The position numbers and the translations under genes are program-made. Positions 36,591 through 48,200 of a DNA stretch of 64,000 bases are shown one piece after another. The stretch comes from Erythrocercus mccallii (taxonomy: Eukaryota; Chordata; Aves; Passeriformes; Dicruridae). The stretch spans positions 1 through 64,000 of the forward strand of contig VZRG01000879.1 in the NCBI GenBank assembly GCA_013397435.1, written 5' to 3'. Every line of letters begins with the position of its first letter. The first letter of the stretch is position 1. Under the pieces are notes generated by a model. It saw only the letters and a program-made list of their open reading frames with translations. It ran no database searches and was not told where the DNA came from.

Positions 36591-39500
36591 GGTTAAGTCC
36601 TAGATCCACCCAGTTTCCCAAAGTCCCACTATGTGGATGTTGTTAGCCCAGGCATGCCCATGAGCTCAGCAAAACTAGCAAGAGCTCCTTAGTGAGTGAG
36701 ATGCATTTCTGAAACCCTTCTGGTCATTTTTTTGTCTTATCTGTCTCAAATGAGCAAGCCCGTGGCAACAGTCTCAGTCCAGGGACTCTTCTCAATCCAG
36801 AGACATTTGTGACCTGTTCACACACATTTTGAGATTTGTTTCTGTGAGGATTTTTTTTTTAAGGGAAAAATTATGGAAAGCACAGAATGGTAAATCTTGA
36901 TGAGTTGTTCCAGCAAATTTTCCATCTTATGGGTAGACAGATATCCAACGTGTATGGAGGCACATGCTTCCATACTTGCTACTGCTTAACAGATCACAAA
37001 AATGTAGAGTTCAGTAGCCTCAAATCTAGTGCCTAGGAAGACACGTCCCTGTGTGCTGGATTTTCCAGCACTTATTGAGGGGGATCAACATTTTCTTGCA
37101 AAATACCAAGTTTGGGAGTGCAGTCACCTCTGTAATAATCAGCTGTGAGGGACCCATACCAGGATCCAAAATAACCCAATTACGGACAAATCTGCTTCCC
37201 AGTTATATAGTGCCTCTGGCAGAACCATTAACTTTTAGCTTATCCAAATCCAACTTCCAGAAAACTTCAATTGCCTGCATTTCTCATTTCAGCCAGGTGA
37301 GGGCAACTGGTCATCAGGAAAATAAAATCCGTTTACTAAAGCTGCCATGCACTTCGAGGTCCTAGAACACAGAATATGAAAAATACTTTAGTCCTAAACA
37401 TAGCTTTCAATAAACATATCTTCCCCTAATATAAGTTAAAATAGTCCCCTCCTGCCCCACAAGCTTCAGCAACCACTGCACTTTTATTATTGCTCACTCT
37501 AACCATTATTCTTTCTATATAATTAATCTGATAGTAAATCACAGCTTGGGGCAAATAAAAGAGAATTCCATTTACGGTGCCATGAACACACTACAAGTTA
37601 GACTTGAAAAAAATCTGTAATTTTAAATTGTGCTTTGCATTCTTTCTATTTTATACTGTGCTATCAAACAGACACTAACCATGAACTCTACTTTGTTTGG
37701 TCATTTTGTTTTTAACTTGGAATTTAAACAGAACCGCCTCCCCCCCCCTACCCCCCCCACCTCAGCAATTATTTGCTCTATTTTTGAAGTCTCTTCTCCT
37801 TGTCAAAGCAACTTTGAAATAACTTTTTTCTTTTTCTTTTTAAGTTAGGCAGTTTGTAGTGATAATTACAGTCCTCCTCACTACCTCAACTGGACCACTC
37901 AATGTTTTGGCCCTATCAGCAAAGAAATCCTTTGTCTCTTAGAGTCACAGTAATGTGAGGCCAATTCAAAGACTTTTTAAGGGAAAAAAATATGCAAACA
38001 TTAGAAATCCACGTGTCTTCCTGTTTCTCTGTTCTCCCTAATGCCAAAGACTAATTTCCTCCTTCTGGTGCATGCAACACAGGGCAGCAATCTGTGCCAG
38101 CTGCAGCTCAAACCCTTTATTCTCAGAGATCCTCTGAGACTAAAGAAAATAAGTTTGGTCCCTTCCCCTCTGCAGCCTGCAGCATAACAACCCTGAGACC
38201 TTTATTCCCAGCTTCAGAGAGACATGAAGAACTGCCTATACATAAAATGGTGGAAAGTTTTTTGCTTACATCCAATGGTCCAGGATGGCCCCTACTCAGC
38301 CAGACATGGGTTTACCAGCAGAGAATGAGGGGGCTGTAGCTCCCTCCACCATTGGCAGCCACCCATCATTAGCAGCCACCCATGCCATATTTGCATTTTT
38401 CATTGCAAAGCAGTGGGGACTGTGCAGCCTCTCACAACCCTGGGCAAGGCTGCAAGCAGCCATAAAAGCACAGCCAGCCAGCTCTGTGCAGGGCATTAGT
38501 ATTCCCCTGTGCCTAAGGAAACAGACCTTGTGTACAAATGAATCAGAACCTGTATGAAGCTGCAGGGACTTGGACTCCTATGCAGACTTCCCTTGTTTAC
38601 CCACAGAATAGGCCATGACTTGATTTGGTACACAGATTAATTCCTCCTAAAAAGAAAGTATTCATTTGACAGGGAATGGTTGTTGTGTTTGAAATGAAGA
38701 TGGCCCAAGGCAAATACAGATTGCTTGGCTCAATGACCCCTTGGCTGGTCTCTGGCTGCCTTTGAAATGGTATTCAGTTTTCGGCCTTACATGCCACATA
38801 ATGGTGGGTTTCTCCAACCTGGGTGTTTTCTTACAAGCACTTTTGTCTAATCACTAGCTGAGAATCCAGCCTGATGTGTACATTGTAAAAGATGCTGTTT
38901 ATACTTGGGCTTTTAGTCTGCCATCTGTGCACAGCTTAGCTGCAACATCTCAGTAGATCTGTTTCTCCTCTGCTGCCAAGTCCCTGTTGCAAGCCTTCTG
39001 AAGAGCATGATTCACGTCAGACTTTCTAATAAAATTCAGGCACTTTGGAAGCTCTCTTTTAAAAACCTATTCCCTTCTCTCAGCAAATGCAGTGGTATAG
39101 ACTTAATGCTTTTTCTAGGCTCACTGGTTCATATCCGAGTGGCACTCGAGCATAACCAGTTATGCATGCAATCACCGATGCATATATACTCCCACACTGC
39201 CCTTGCTAACATATACCCCCTTCTCAAAGCCTCTGACACAAATGAATTCAGGCACCAGAGCTGCTGGCACAATCCATTTGCACTGCACCTTGTAATCACT
39301 TTTTATTTAAAACCCATTTTTTTTAAGAAACAGCCTTTGCACTAATCCTCAGGGGAAATATTTTGAGCTCAGGCTTCCTTCCTCAAAGTAGGACAATTTT
39401 TGTAAGAATCAGAAACAAGCTACATGCTCAGTACCTGTAGGCTTGGATAATCTGCTGGCACAGAGATGAGGAAGACTAAATATAAGAACAGGCAGATGCT

Positions 39501-41254
39501 ATTTCACCTGCCCCACTGACCCTTGTGTCTTTATAGGTAAGTATTCTGACTTGCAGAGTGCAGGCATAAGCCTGAACAGATGTTTGAATTAAAGAAAAAG
39601 ACTATTACAGAGAGAGAGGGCGTAAAGAAAAAGTACTCTTAATATTATGTTTGAGAATAGAAGTGTTTTAAATTAAGGTTCATTCTGCTTGAAAAGAGAT
39701 ACCGCAGTGCTGCTGATTTCCAGAAAGACACAGTCCTCAAGACTGGTTGTAAATGAGTTTTCAGATATTGCCCCAAATAATTCTCATGCATAATTTGTCC
39801 TTGTCTTAGGAAGTAACAACTGGCCTTACAAGTTTTTTTGATATGAGAGTCTGAACAAAATTAGACTGTTTGCAGGCCATGGATAGCCTGGTATTGCTGT
39901 GAGCAGCTGGAGAAATAGGGATGGTGAGACCACACCCACAAAAACCCCTTTGCAGAGCATCATTTCACTACCACCTCAATGTCCCTCTTCTGCCTCAGCA
40001 CCTGCATTTCCATTCCCTCTGCCCAGCTGAGCCCTCATGCCATCTGATGAGCATGCAGTTACCTGCTGGCAGCACGGAGGAGGGTGTGGAGCCCAGGGTG
40101 CTGCACGCAATGTCTGTGGCACTCAGCAAGTGACACCTGCTCTCCAGGTGCAGCCTCCTCCCATGGCCCCTCCTGCCTCACGCCATCCATGCATAAAGGA
40201 GGACTTGTTATGTGGCTTGGTTTTGCCCATTACATGACCACATGCTTATCCTGACAAAAAAATATGTCCACAGGATAAAATACAGGCTAGTGGGAAGGCT
40301 GCTGAGTGGCACTGCTGAAAAACAGAAGGAGGATGTGTTTAATCCTGGTATCAGAGGAAATTATTGGGAGCTGCAGGGAAAGGTTTGGACTGGATGGGGC
40401 TATAAATACCAGAATGAAAATCAAGTAAATGCAATAAATAAAGCACAGCCCAGAAAAGGACCTTTTAATTTTATTTTTTTTTAAGCCTGGTGCATAGTAC
40501 GGAAACAGCCTTCAGACAAGAAAGATGACCAAGAGGCATCTTGCTGGGAGAGAGTAAAGTGGCCATTGTACACCTGTCTCAGTACAAAAGCCAAACTGGT
40601 TTTTGCTGCCCCCAGGAATGAGGACTGGGACCTCAAGCAGCATGAATTGGCTGGTCCTCCTCCTGCCAAGACAGCAGAATACATGAAAGTGAGGAATGTT
40701 GCTCCTCAGAAGAGTAAGGGACATCCTGGTCTTCCTTCATTTTAGGATTGGCTTGATCGGTTTGGTTTCAGTATCTCTGAAATGAGGATTTACACAGGAA
40801 CACACTGTTGTTACTGTTAGATTGCCTTACCACTTTTATTTTTATTTGCGTTCTGCCAGTAGAGAAGAGGCAGGATCCCACTGGGCTAATTATGCCACGT
40901 GCCAAGAACAAAGAGCTGGTGGTTTGAGCTTGCTGCCTGCTGCGCAGAGCGGATACACTACACAAAACAGAGAAGCCCATGGAAACAATGCAGTGGCACT
41001 GGTCAGCAGAGCAAACAGCAGCCACAGCATGCGAACACCTCACCATCTTCACAGTGCTGGAGGCACTGGGGCAAACAAGAGCTTAACGGGGTTTGGAGTG
41101 GAAACAATGTGCAGCCCGGGTGACGTTTACAGGCAGCGAGATTGCCCACTGGAAAAATCTTTCGGTGGGTCATCAAGCTTGCTTTCACTGGTCAGGGAGC
41201 CACAGCGTGCGTCTCGCAGCACCAGACAAGCTGCAAGACGGGGCTGTGAGGGGT
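36591..41254. other. Intergenic sequence upstream of CD82
   Basis: There is no gene. A C-rich low-complexity run lies at about 37739-37762. A duplicated GCAGCCACCCAT motif occurs near 38355-38385. At 40401-40446 a TATAAATA is followed closely by AATAAATAAA, but without other LTR signals. The final few hundred bases lead into the CD82 CpG island. Confidence 0.45.
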
Positions 41255-41353
41255 GTAAGGGGTGTTTGTGTGTGTGTGCGCTTGTTTGTAAGGGGTGTTT
41301 GTGTGCGTGTGCGCTTGTTTGTAAGGGGTGTTTGTGTGTGTGTGCGCTTGTTT
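41255..41353. repeat. 33-bp minisatellite, three copies, at the CD82 promoter edge
   Basis: Three head-to-tail units start at 41255, 41288 and 41321. Each begins GTAAGGGGTGTTTGTGTG and ends GCGCTTGTTT. Units differ by a single T/C change in the GT-rich core of the middle copy. The unit length is a multiple of three, so open frames run through it and read as an 11-residue repeat, but this is not evidence of coding. The alternating GT/GC core is a Z-DNA candidate. It ends about 400 bp before the proposed exon 1 donor, and copy number may vary between individuals. Confidence 0.95.
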
Positions 41354-41589
41354 GCGCCTACCTGAGGGGCCAGACAGGGGCCCGCGGGAGGAGACAGGCT
41401 CGCCGCAAGTGCAGCGAGCGGGGCAAAGGGCCCCAGCGCACTGCCTGCCCACCTGCCCGAGCGGAGCGGGGTGAATTGGCCTCAGGTGGAGAGGAGGAGG
41501 CAGCGGCCGAGGTCTCACAGGTGGGCAGTGGAAAACGTGAGACTGAGCGAGGAGCGAGCAGCACAGGCTCGGGGCGGGCAGTGCCGGCC

Positions 41590-41756
41590 GCAGCAGCGCA
41601 CGGCCGCGGGCACGGCGGGGGCCGGGCAGGGCCGGGGGCGGTGACCCGCCCCGGGGCCGGCCCAGCGCAGCCGCCGGCTCCGCCCCAGGGGCCACATCGG
41701 CGGAGGGGGGAGCTCTCCGCCGAGCTCAGCCGTGCCCAGCCCGCCGAGCAGAGCAG
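41590..41756 (+). other. CD82: Candidate non-coding exon 1 of CD82
   Basis: The best splice donor in the CpG island on the + strand is CAG|GTAGGC, with the exon ending at 41756. It follows GC boxes and a GC-rich leader, so a transcript starting in the island could splice from here to the coding exon at 60543. The 5' end shown is nominal because no start-site motif fixes it. This is an inference from position and donor quality. Other donors in the island cannot be excluded. Confidence 0.4.
41617..41638 (+). other. G-quadruplex motif
   Basis: Four G-runs of 5, 3, 3 and 5 bases are separated by two-base loops (CC, CA, CC) on the + strand. This tight pattern fits a stable intramolecular quadruplex, located within the proposed promoter or first exon. 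Confidence 0.8.
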
Positions 41757-42260
41757 GTAGGCGCGCTGCGGCCGCCCGGCCCAGGGGGGTCAGGGAGCGG
41801 GCGGCACGGCAGGGGAGGCGCGGGCCGGGACCTCCTCCACCGCGCCCGGACACCCCGCTCCCCTCGGCCCGGGGGTCTCGTCGCGGCGGGACGGGGGCCG
41901 TGCGTGCCCGGCGGGGACTTCCCGGAGGTTTTCTGCGGGGGTTTCTGGTGGCCGGGCCGGGCTGCGGTTCGGCAGCCCCCGGCGGGAGCCGGCAGCCCCG
42001 GGGAGCTCCCGCGGGGTGCCAGCGGGGCCGGGCAGCCTCTCGGGGCGCCAGCCCCCGCTGCTGGACGCTCTCAGGCGCGCCCCTCCACACTCGGGTCGGG
42101 GGCTGCTGAGCTGTGAGCCCCTGGCGCAGCTGGTGTGTGACCTGAGAGACCGTGGCCAGGGGCGGCGGACGCGGTGCCCGCAGGAGCGGGTCCTGCTGGC
42201 CCGGCGGGTTGCTGCTGTGCGGGGACATCGGCCGAGTGCCTCAGCTGCCTGCTGATGAGA

Positions 42261-42284
42261 CTGGGCATACAGCTGGGCATACAG
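42261..42284. repeat. Tandem duplication of a 12-mer
   Basis: CTGGGCATACAG is repeated twice, exactly and in tandem, just downstream of the CpG island. It is probably a small replication-slippage duplication. Confidence 0.9.
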
Positions 42285-45200
42285 TCGGCTCTGTCTCGAT
42301 TGATTTCCAAGATGTGGACTAGATGCTTCTGTAGCGATCTTACCCGATTACGACTCCAGAAATCTGGTGCTGGCCCAGCCTGCTGTGTCCCTTTTCCTCC
42401 TTTCCTTTTTAAAATCCCCGTGAGGAGTTCAGAGCAGTGCTTGCAGTTCGACAGCTAGGTAGATGTAAATGTGAATTGCATTCGCAGTGTTACCGGTAAC
42501 AAATCTGTTGCTAATGAGATAGTGGCTTGTTGCGCTCCCAGGCATGCTGATTCTGCCCCAGAGCATTAAAGCTCTGTTGTGTATGCTTTCATGTAAAATG
42601 GGGTGTTCAGTACACAGAAATAACAAACCAAAAACCCAAACCAAACCGTCCTGAAATCTAAAGATTGGCTTCAGTAAATTGCAAAGCTAGTTTCGGATAA
42701 AGTGTTCCTATGTTTTGTGTATTTGTGTATAAGATGACAGCTTGAAACTAGCTGTACAAGGGAGGGACAGTTTCCTACTGCAGTGCTCTTAGAGGTAGCA
42801 GCTGCAGAGAAGAGCTGCTCTTGGAGATGTCTGAGGTGCTGTTGAGGGTAGAGGTTCACAGGGATGTAACACATCCCACCACTTGTGAGGTCTCTGGGAT
42901 GTTAACTTCTGACAACACCCATGTGCTTCTGTGCAGGGGAGGGTGAACAGCTGGAGAGTGCTGTCTTGAAAAATCTGCCATCAGTGATACTTCCTCTCCA
43001 TGGTTTTTTTTTTTTTTTACTTTCACAGACATCTTGGGCTTAAGAAAAATCCCCTTCAAAGCCTGAGATGTGAACGTGCTGCTGTGAAGCTTGCTCACTG
43101 TATGAGAACCTTCAAGCAGAAGTCTGTGGCTATAATAATTTTGGTGGACTAGAAGGTCAAAGTGTAGGAACACTGATTGGAAAATCTAGATGGAGGTGTC
43201 TAGGAGGGAGGAGCAGTCTCAGCAGTGTGCTGATGTCAAGCATATGACAAACTGTGAAAATGACAAATTACTCAGCTCTTACTAAATACTTCATGAGCAC
43301 TAAATGGGAAGAAAATGTTAAGGAGGCAGAAGGGCACTGGGTGGTACAGTCAGTGACCTGTTCTGCAGTGTCACTGCATGGATGTCGGAAGACTTGCCAG
43401 TGTTCCATAGCAGAACCTCTTGCAACGTTGAGGTACTTTTTAACATTTACATTTATTTTCAGTCTTTTGGCTGGAGCAGGAACTCCTAGACCTGAAGTTT
43501 TGCTTCTATTAAAAAAAAAGTTAAAAAAATCCATGGTGCTTGCTCATGCTGGGCGGCCCACACAGGTGAGAAGAACCTTTGCCAGCTGATCTGCAAGCCT
43601 ATGTTTGGACTTGGAGTGGCTCAGAGAAGTGAGTAGCCTCTCCTCACTCTTAACATTGTGTCATTTAACCCCCCTTTCAGAGAAGAATCTTGCTGCCAAA
43701 GTATCTTCGCTTGGTATAGCCTCTTTGGACCTAAACCCTTCTTTGGCTGGGTTTCTCCATCCTTGTCAAGGGCTCTGGGGACTGCTGACATGACATTCTC
43801 ATCCCTGTGCTGCAGGGCTGAGTGAAGTCTTGCAGTGTTTGTTCAGCTTCTTACCTGCCTGCAGCAGAAATAGAGCAAGACACAAGCTGAGTGCCTGGAG
43901 AAAGCCCTCCCTGTAGGCAATCTCTGTCCTGCTGCATGGAGGCTCCACCCCTAAGAGGATTTAGCGGCTTTAATGATGTGGCTCATCTGGACTCTCCTCT
44001 TTACTGTTATTGTCTCTATTTTAGTTCTCGGCTGACAGGCAGGTGTAGTGTGACCTACAACTGTAAGCTGGTGCAGGGAATGCTCTAACGAGGCCTTCCC
44101 ACAGCTCCATGGAGGTTTTCTTGTCCCTGCTACTCAAACCACTCTGCTTCAAGCTCTTGGAAGTGCAAGGGGGTGTTTCACATGAAATTTCTCATCTGGC
44201 TGTAACCAAGGATAGGTTTTATCACTCTTCTGTTTCTCTGTGTTCTGGTCCCACAGCTGTAAGACAGGAAGGGTCTACCCAGGACTGCAGGTGTTCATCC
44301 AGTAGATGTTTAAGTCAGAGGGAGGCAGGTGGGACTTTTGCAGACCTCTGGTAACCACAGGCCCCAGGGCACTCTTCAAACCATGGCTGTGGTTTTTGGT
44401 GCCTGCTGGCATTGTTACAGCAGGAAGCACACAGCACAGGCAAAAGGCATTGCCACAAAGACCTTTGGGCACTGATGGGATAGGGTCTGTTATGGGAATG
44501 CCAGGGAGATTCTGGGACTTGGGACAGATAGCCCCATGCTATCTGAAGCAGTAATTATTGCTCCACTTTAATCGTGCCTGTGGCATGGCAACCACTTTTT
44601 TCCTGGTCTGGTTTTCCTTGGCTGTTGAGTGGGAGGTGCTAGAGGGGGTGGGTCTGTCAGGACTCAGTTTCTGTTTGAGTAGCTTGGAAGGCTGGAGGAG
44701 GTAGCAATATTTCCAGCGGGCCTGTGTAACAAGGGGTGATTGGAACCACAGCCTTCTTGCGCTTACTCCTCGCTTTCCACTGTGGAAAAACTTATGTGCA
44801 GCAAAACTAACTTATTACTGCCAGGAATTATGGCATTCACCCTAGAGTGCCTTAACTTCACCTCTCAAAATAGGAGCGTGACATCTGTATCCCCTTCTTC
44901 TCCTTCCCTGCCTTAGTTTGTCTCTGAACATGGATCATGCCATCCAGAGATCTGGAGTCCTTTTGTGCAGCAAAAGGTAGCTGGGCCCAGTAGCCTGCCC
45001 TCCACCATGTGGTTGTCAATTTTAATGGGCAAAGAAATAGACTGTGTCCTTGCACTAATGCATCTGTTGAAGGAATGTCGGATTGGAGCTTTATACAGGC
45101 TCCTGATTAATGGCATACGTGTGAAGGGATGGTTGAGTGAGCTACCTTTCCCTTAGCAGCTGTGTAATGGGATGCAATCATTACCTAACCACCTCTGTCT

Positions 45201-48200
45201 CTTTTTGGCTCTTCTGTATTCTTAGAGGGAGTGAAATGGAGGAAAGGCTAAAAATTACAGGCTTTCTTGGCATGGTAAAAGGAATAATACAGGAGGCTCA
45301 GTCAGCGCCAGCAGTTCCTTGACGGCTGGTTGGCGGTGGCAGAGCCTGTTTGCTGAAAGCTCTCTGGGCTATCAGGGCTTGGAAACACTGAAGCAGTTAA
45401 TGGCTGACTTCAGTCTAGATGGGGTGATAAATGAAGCAAAGGAACTGCATAGTGGAGATTGCTTAAATCACTTCTTGTGGGCACTGTCAGATTCAGAGCT
45501 AGCTAATTTTCTGGAAGAAGGTTGAGGCGTTACTGTGAGCAGCTCTGCGGAAGGGACTGCCTGGCTGATCACTGAAGAAAAAGGGAATAAAACAGTAGCC
45601 TGTGGGGATGGGAACAGGGATTGGAGACTGCCGACTCTGAAGCCAAGCATGTGTCTTTTTGAACACCACAGAGCCAGGGAAGCTGGGTGGTTTATGGCTT
45701 TTCCAAGGTAGATACAGGAAAAAAATAGGAAGGAGACTAAGCTGGGAACAGGCTTTGTCCTGTGGGAAGAAGTGTGTGCACAGGCTGTCTGGCTGACTGT
45801 TCTAGTTCTTTGTCTCCTTGGTGGAGCTTCAGAACTGGGACATCACCTACTGGGACACCACCATTTAAAGGCAAGTCAAACCAAAGTCCAGTGCACGTAC
45901 TTAATTTCTGAAAGTTGCAGGTGTGGTAAGGGCCCTGTTTGTCTTTAAGGAGCTGAGAAGGACCAGAGGAAGAGCCTTGCACATAAGCGAAGTACTGGTG
46001 GAATTTATTAAAGATGCTGTTGGGCTACTGATTTTAATTGCTTTGCAGCACAGCCTTGAGGCAGGTGCACCATGAAAGTGCTATACCCTTTACTACAAAA
46101 TTGCTACTGAGCTGTAAGCAGATTGCTGATCTCTTCCAGTATGATGATAATCCCATGGCCATGTGTACTGGAGAGATGCTGATCTGGGATGAACTGTACA
46201 CATTAGGATATCCAGCAGCCTGAAGATTTGAAGTTATATAATGGGGAGTTCCCTTTGTAGGCAAAACAAGTCTGCTTCAGTCTCTCATGTGCAAACAAAA
46301 AGACAGATGAGCTGTCAGAGCTGCAGCCATGTGCCTTGAGCTGAGCTGATCTTCCCACATCTGGAGCTGGGAACTGCCCTGGGTCCCTCCTCCTCCCCAC
46401 CCATTGCCGAGGAGGTAGTTTGGGAAAGGAAAGGAATTATCTTAGAGGGGTTTGCACAGGGTATGCTGTAAAGTAGCTTTTCATGTTGGGAATGAAGGAG
46501 GCTGTTTACGAGAGCTGATCTGGAAAAGGGTTTACAGTCACTGGATCTGACCATATTCTTCTCCAGCACCTTGCTTTGGTCACTGCCTCTGTGATCCCTG
46601 AGGTTTCTGTGCCCTTGCCAGGATGGGTTCAAGGGACTACACAGGTATTTGATGCCCTCAGCTGCTGTCTCTACAGGCAAGGCTTCATGCAGCACCTTGT
46701 CTGTCTAGTTTTAAAAGCAACCTGCTCCAAGATGTTGGTTTTGCTTGGGCTGGTGCACCAGACTGGCACAGGTTTGAGTGAGCTGCCTCTGGAGTTTTAT
46801 GTATTAGGTTGCTCTGGGGCCACCACCTGAGCTGTGTTGGTGCAGGGCTTCTGGAACAGCATGGAGGACAGTGTGGAAAGGGCATCTTGGTACTTGACTA
46901 GGACTTCAAGGGCTGCTACTGTCATCCCATAATGTAAGAATATGGAAATCCTAAATGCCCAGAGCTGATGTCTCCTGTGATAGATTGTTAGCAGTTTTGT
47001 TGGGAATCATTTGCAAAGTCTAAATTGACTGAATTATCTCTACTACTGCACAAAATGCCTCAGTGCTCTAGTTAGACCTTTTCAGGGAAGTTTCTGTACC
47101 TTTTGTGTCATTTCCATTTCTGTGTTCTAGTAATAGAGGAAAAAGCTTGTGTTGGGAGTCTTATTCCCTTCCTACATGACTTTTTTCTGATTTCTCTTTG
47201 GTCCTGCAAATGGCTCACTTAACGTTACTTGGAATGCATGTGGAAAGAAATTGAAAAGAAGTTCTATATTCAGTGGTGGCAATATCAAGGAGTTTTTTGG
47301 ACTTTGGTCCCCGGAGCTAACATACCTGCTTTCCACAGTCACCATGCAGACCGCTCTGCTCCTCTCCTCTCTGCTTGTAATCAATTACATTGTAGAGTAC
47401 TCTGCATAAAAGAGTGCTTTTCTGGCTGGTGTGGTGACAGGACATGGGCTCCAGGGCTGCATTGGTTCTGGGGCATCTTTCATGTGATGCTGTGGCACAA
47501 AGTGTCCTCTTGCCTGCTGTGGAACTGGTCGTGTCTGTCATGGATTGAAGTTGCTGGTGATGAGTCAGTCTTGAGTGGCTTTGCTGGAATGTCCTCAACT
47601 TCCCAGTGTGCTTCCTTAGCCTCTTGTCCCCTCACTCCCTTTCTTCTGTGTCATGGAGCTAGGCTCCCTGTAAAACATAGAAGCAGAGCAGGACTTGGAT
47701 TAAGGACAGACAGGACAGACTGCTGACCTGCAGGTTAGCAAGCCTTTTGCCCTTTCTACTACCTTGTATTTTGCACTGACCAAACAGATACGGAAACTAT
47801 TCTGCAGCATCTCTGCAGCAAGTTTGAAGAAACTTGGGCTTAAAAGGCAGGCAGGAGTTCTAATTATGCTCACATCTGAAGTCTGTTAGGGGAGAGAGGA
47901 ACCGCAACCAGACAAAACTCCAGCTGCCTAAATGTGCTTTCCCAACAGCCTAAGAAGCTACTGGACTCTTCTTTGCATTCAGGTCCCTTTCTAATGCTGG
48001 CTTGCAGCTATGCACATGGAATAACTAAAGAGCTCTCTGAGCTGTGCAGTGGATCTGCCTGTTCCCCAAGGAAGCTCTTTTAATTAGAGAAAACTTCTGC
48101 TCGGCAGCTGCTATGTGGAACAGTGCTACACCACAGCTGTGTGGAGAAGCCCTGGTGAGCTGTGTGAACCAAGGTAAAGGCACAGCCCTTCCTTGGTTCC

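Larger units (their letters stand above)
41375..42240 (+). promoter_or_regulatory. CD82: CpG island, inferred CD82 promoter
   Basis: The stretch is very GC-rich and dense in CpG, the only such region in the window. It contains Sp1-type GC boxes (GGGGCGGG at 41571-41578, and CCGCCCC on the opposite strand near 41646 and 41681) and no convincing TATA box, which is typical of a broad housekeeping-type promoter. It lies 18-19 kb upstream of the first CD82 coding exon, and no other gene start is visible nearby. CD82 in mammals also begins with a non-coding first exon and a long first intron. Long arginine-, proline- and alanine-rich open frames on both strands are CpG-island artefacts. Confidence 0.7.

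Noticed and set aside
40401..40446. TATAAATA followed by AATAAATAAA, considered as a second LTR
   Set aside because: There are no CCAAT boxes, no recognisable TG/CA ends and no target duplication, so chance in AT-rich DNA is more likely.
1..41000. Search for ALX4 homeodomain exons, expected upstream of CD82 by mammalian gene order
   Set aside because: No homeodomain-like peptide (WFQNRRAK-type helix 3) was seen in any frame, so ALX4 must lie outside the window.
40822..41760. 312-codon + strand open frame running through the minisatellite into the CpG island
   Set aside because: It is open because the repeat unit is 33 bp and the island lacks TA-rich stop codons. The peptide is a low-complexity repeat followed by Arg/Ala/Pro-rich sequence, with no domain.
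41515..42228. 237-codon minus-strand open frame in the CpG island
   Set aside because: It is Pro/Arg/Ala-rich, overlaps other long frames on both strands, and is a typical CpG-island artefact.
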